NCBI GenBank assembly: GCA_049511115.1
Contig: JBEKYH010000200.1
Coordinates: 1-8,608, forward strand
Origin: JBEKYH01 sp049511115
GTDB taxonomy: Bacteria; Planctomycetota; Phycisphaerae; Tepidisphaerales; Tepidisphaeraceae
Length of the DNA: 8,608 nucleotides
Direction of reading: 5' to 3'
Position 1 is the first letter of the stretch; each line of letters starts with the position of its first letter. Both the position numbers and the translations under genes were made by a program. Below the pieces are notes generated by a model. That model searched no databases, was not told where the DNA came from, and saw nothing but the letters and a program-made list of their open reading frames with translations. This document shows positions 6,493-8,608 of the stretch, one piece after another.

Positions 6493-6530
6493 CCCGGCGC
6501 CGTGCGGCTTAATCGTTGCACGGCGCCGGG
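6493..6530. terminator. Perfect 13-bp GC-rich stem-loop between convergent genes
   Basis: CCCGGCGCCGTGC (6493-6505) and GCACGGCGCCGGG (6518-6530) form a perfect 13-bp stem with a 12-base loop GGCTTAATCGTT. It is the strongest hairpin I found in the window and lies between the ends of the thioesterase gene and the response-regulator gene, the place for a bidirectional terminator. There is no T-run on either side, so Rho-independent action is not proven. Confidence 0.6.
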
Positions 6531-6548
6531 CGTCCGCTGGCGCGGACG
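6531..6548. other. Second stem-loop abutting the 13-bp hairpin
   Basis: CGTCCGC (6531-6537) pairs with GCGGACG (6542-6548) around TGGC, starting on the base immediately after the 13-bp stem. Two directly stacked hairpins suggest one structured element that blocks transcription or protects a 3' end. Confidence 0.45.
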
Positions 6549-6593
6549 AGATAGTAGAACGGTTGATCAGTAGAGCAGTAGAAGGAGGCGGAA

Positions 6594-6974
6594 TTAAGCC
6601 GCGGGGGCGGCCATGGCGGCGTGGAGCATGGCGGCCAATTCATCGACATCGACCGGCTTTTGGAGGCATCCGGCAAAGCCGGCGCGAATGGCGGGGGAAA
6701 CGATATTGAGGTCATAACCGGTTAGCAGAATTACTGGCGTGGCCGGGGCCGCGATTTTCAGGCGCTCCAGCAGGTCAATGGCATTTCCATCGGGCAGGGA
6801 ATAGTCGGTGAGGACCACGTCAAAGGGGCGCCGCTTCGTCTGCTGTATTGCGTCGGTGACGGTGCGGCTGCGCAGGCCGCGATGGCCCAGCATGTCCAAC
6901 ACAACGATCATCATGGAGGCCACGTCTTCGTGGTCCTCCACGAGCAGCACGTCCAATGCGTTGCCATCGGGCAT
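6594..6974 (-). CDS. Single-domain response regulator (CheY-like receiver)
   Basis: A 126-residue protein consisting only of a receiver domain. Numbered from the ATG at 6974, the acidic pocket is Glu13-Asp14 (LLVEDHED), the phospho-acceptor is Asp57 (VVLTDYSLPDG), the switch Thr is Thr85 (ILLTGY) and the conserved Lys is Lys106 (LQKPVD), so phosphorylation should work. There is no DNA-binding or enzymatic output domain and the C-terminus is a short Ala-rich tail; it probably acts through protein partners or as a phosphorelay intermediate. No histidine kinase is in the window, so it is an orphan here. Start choice: the ATG at 6974 has GGAGAG at 6979-6984 in front, whereas a TTG at 6986 overlaps that site and is unlikely. 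It lies 105 bases downstream of the sulfotransferase gene on the same strand and may be transcribed with it or from its own promoter. Confidence 0.93.
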   Translation of the reverse strand: MPDGNALDVLLVEDHEDVASMMIVVLDMLGHRGLRSRTVTDAIQQTKRRPFDVVLTDYSLPDGNAIDLLERLKIAAPATPVILLTGYDLNIVSPAIRAGFAGCLQKPVDVDELAAMLHAAMAAPAA

Positions 6975-6978
6975 AGGT

Positions 6979-6984
6979 CTCTCC
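6979..6984 (-). promoter_or_regulatory. Shine-Dalgarno site that fixes the response-regulator start
   Basis: GGAGAG on the minus strand lies four bases before the ATG at 6974-6972 (six from the GGAG core). It overlaps the in-frame TTG codon at 6986-6984, which argues for the ATG as the real start. Confidence 0.6.
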
Positions 6985-7079
6985 AACAGACGGCAACCTT
7001 AGCGTGATGGGCGGGGGCAAACAAATCAGGTTTTTCCTACCCCTCGGGGATGGATCGCAGTATGCCGTTATTGGCCGAT

Positions 7080-8435
7080 TCACCAATTGAGATTTCGCTC
7101 GAACCGAGTCTCGACCAACAATCCGCCGTAGCGAATCTTGAAGGCCCGCTTGAGGCGGTCGGTGAAATAATTTCGCCAATCCCCTGAGACACCCTTGCGT
7201 TGATGCGCCGAGGGGTCTTCCTCTCCGCGCCGGCGTCCGCCGGACTGCTTTTCAAACCGGGCTTGCATGATGGCCTGTTTGATTGTCTCTTCCGGCGCGT
7301 CAAAGCCCAACTGATCCCGCAAAACGGGAATCAGTAAATCCATGTCCCGTTGCAGCAAATCGCTGTACCGGATCACGGGCTCATCGGCCTCAATCCAAGA
7401 GGCTTGGATTCGCGCACACTGCGTGAGCCACTCGTCCATCAGCAGCAGCATCCCTTCCTCGATGCCACGTTCGGACAAGCGGTTTCGGTAGCCGGCGATC
7501 TCCGGGCGATTTTCGGCGTGGCTGTAGCGCAAACTGAAATAGGCCGAAACGAGGGTATCGCGCAAATCGCGAATCACGGTGAGCCGGCGCACATCGCCGG
7601 GAAGTCGCACCCTCTCGTATTCATTCCTCGTGACGTACAACGTGGGATAAACACTGCCGGCTACCACGGGCCGGACGAGAAACTGGCTGTTATCCGCGCG
7701 AGGTTCGATGACTCTGCCGGGAGCGAGCGAATCGAGGATTTTGCGTATCCACTGCGACCCAGCCTTCCAGTGCGTGACGTGGACGACGGTCGGCAAGCGT
7801 GTGTCGGGTTCGCCGAAACGATCGCCGCCGCTGTTTGGTCGGAATTCGCGCTCGCGCACGCCGATCACGGCGACGGCCATCTGCGCCGGCAGGTCGGCGA
7901 CGCCGTAATGGCGTAGTTGCCCGTGCTGATCCAAATCGACGGAAAACTGGCTCACCTTAGCGCTGGCATGCACCCTGACGTGGGGATGAAATTGAATATG
8001 GGGGATTTCGCGCCGCTGATAGGCAGCGTAAAGCCCCGCTTCGACGGAGTAGAGCCCAACTGTAAATGCGTATTCTCCCGGTCTTAAATCCAACGTGACG
8101 GTTTGCCGGCACTTTATACGCTGGCCGGGGGCGACGGCATCGGTAATGCCCATCCCTCTCTGCAGAGCGTCGCGGCAATAAACCACGCAGTCTGATGCGT
8201 CGCGCACCGCGAGGGACGGCACCATTACGCGACCTTTTGCGGCTTTCAATATCTCAAATTCGAAGTCGAAGATGGCGTTTTCGCCCTGGCAAAAGGAGCG
8301 GGAATCCTCGCCCGCCGGGTTGGACAGGCGAACTCCCACTAAAATTGCCACGCCATCGGAAGACTGAGCGACGTCGCTTGCCGGTGCGGCTAATTCCACG
8401 TTCGGACCGTCTAACTTGGATATTTCGTCAGGCAC
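7080..8435 (-). CDS. Wzt_C-like glycan-binding domain fused to a PAPS-dependent sulfotransferase
   Basis: A 451-residue protein with a GTG start. Residues about 28-160 are beta-rich (VAILVGVRLSNPAG, ENAIFDFEFEIL, VAPGQRI, LRPGEYAFTVGLYS) and resemble the C-terminal polysaccharide-binding beta-sandwich of Wzt-type O-antigen ABC ATPases (PF14524). Residues about 213-451 are a sulfotransferase: the 5'-phosphosulfate loop THWKAGSQW (221-229), the 3'-phosphate motif VIRDLRDTLVSAYFS (287-301), and the late RKGVSGDWRNYFT (413-425), which matches the RKGxxGDWKNxFT signature. It should transfer sulfate from PAPS to an acceptor, plausibly a surface polysaccharide held by the N-terminal domain; the acceptor is inferred. 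There is no signal peptide or membrane segment, so it is cytoplasmic. The ATPase part of Wzt is absent. The frame stays open 30 codons upstream to a TAA at 8528-8526 but holds no ATG, GTG or TTG, so GTG 8435 is the first possible start, with only a weak GGGA before it. Confidence 0.85.
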   Translation of the reverse strand: MPDEISKLDGPNVELAAPASDVAQSSDGVAILVGVRLSNPAGEDSRSFCQGENAIFDFEFEILKAAKGRVMVPSLAVRDASDCVVYCRDALQRGMGITDAVAPGQRIKCRQTVTLDLRPGEYAFTVGLYSVEAGLYAAYQRREIPHIQFHPHVRVHASAKVSQFSVDLDQHGQLRHYGVADLPAQMAVAVIGVREREFRPNSGGDRFGEPDTRLPTVVHVTHWKAGSQWIRKILDSLAPGRVIEPRADNSQFLVRPVVAGSVYPTLYVTRNEYERVRLPGDVRRLTVIRDLRDTLVSAYFSLRYSHAENRPEIAGYRNRLSERGIEEGMLLLMDEWLTQCARIQASWIEADEPVIRYSDLLQRDMDLLIPVLRDQLGFDAPEETIKQAIMQARFEKQSGGRRRGEEDPSAHQRKGVSGDWRNYFTDRLKRAFKIRYGGLLVETRFERNLNW

Positions 8436-8608
8436 AAATATTTCCCAACTTTCCGCCCCAGTATTGACCGATTTCCAAACCCTTCGACGATCTGCAAGTT
8501 TATAGTTCGTTGCCCGAGGGTAAGGTTATACGCCAATTGAACGTCTCGCAACCGAGTTTATTTCTTCCGATTTTCCTGATGCTGCAACAGCGTCTATTCA
8601 CAATCGAG
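8436..8608 (-). other. Gap upstream of the sulfotransferase gene; possible promoter region, no gene seen
   Basis: I see no convincing coding sequence in these 173 bases on either strand. The stretch is more AT-rich than the genes. Read on the minus strand it contains two -10-like hexamers, TATAAC (8525-8530) and TATAAA (8499-8504), neither with a good -35 box at standard spacing; either could serve the sulfotransferase gene with a leader of about 60 to 85 bases. Confidence 0.35.

Noticed and set aside
6553..6583. Three AGTAGA words near the end of the response-regulator gene
   Set aside because: The units are short and irregularly spaced, so chance is sufficient explanation; not a repeat array.
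7040..7049. CCCCTCGGGG palindrome in the gap between the sulfotransferase and response-regulator genes
   Set aside because: The loop would be only two bases and no T-run follows on the minus strand, so I do not call a terminator.
7350..7916. A 188-codon plus-strand open frame inside the sulfotransferase gene
   Set aside because: It overlaps the sulfotransferase core on the opposite strand and shows no family motifs.

Overview
The window is GC-rich chromosomal DNA from a bacterium that degrades plant or algal polysaccharides. Three glycoside hydrolases, a Wzt-type glycan-binding domain fused to a sulfotransferase, weak or absent Shine-Dalgarno sites on several genes, and dispersed CCCTCTCC/GGAGAGGG hairpin repeats fit a soil or aquatic planctomycete (Planctomycetota). 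This is a guess from gene content, not from a marker gene, and other carbohydrate-degrading phyla remain possible.

Layout. Positions 3-1214 (+) hold the 3' part of an apiosidase-like (GH140/DUF4038-type) hydrolase with a C-terminal beta-sandwich domain; its N-terminus lies outside the window. It converges on a complete secreted GH2 beta-galactosidase-type enzyme (1286-3427, -), and a 45-bp hairpin repeat lies in the 71-base gap. Upstream of the GH2 gene, on the same strand, is a tRNA-Ala with anticodon CGC (3548-3618, -). Divergent from it is a chlorite-dismutase/HemQ-family protein (3773-4516, +) with a well-formed sigma70-type promoter so close to the start codon that the mRNA may be leaderless. 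A second, 43/45 identical copy of the hairpin repeat follows it. Then comes a secreted GH43 arabinanase-type enzyme (4623-5684, +), a gap with a perfect 11-bp hairpin, and a YbgC/FadM-type hotdog thioesterase (5928-6320, +).

The thioesterase converges on two minus-strand genes: a CheY-like single-domain response regulator (6594-6974) and, upstream of it, a Wzt_C-like/sulfotransferase fusion protein (7080-8435). The 273-base gap between the convergent genes holds at least three perfect stem-loops. The last 173 bases (8436-8608) show no convincing gene and probably hold the promoter of the sulfotransferase gene.

How the genes fit together. The apiosidase-like, GH2 and GH43 enzymes could jointly trim side chains of pectic polysaccharides (apiose-, galactose- and arabinose-containing chains), but they lie on both strands and no SusC/SusD pair is visible, so this is not a classical PUL. 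The HemQ-like protein, the tRNA, the thioesterase and the response regulator look like unrelated housekeeping or regulatory genes. The Wzt_C-sulfotransferase fusion is the most unusual protein in the window and suggests sulfation of a surface polysaccharide recognised by its own glycan-binding domain.
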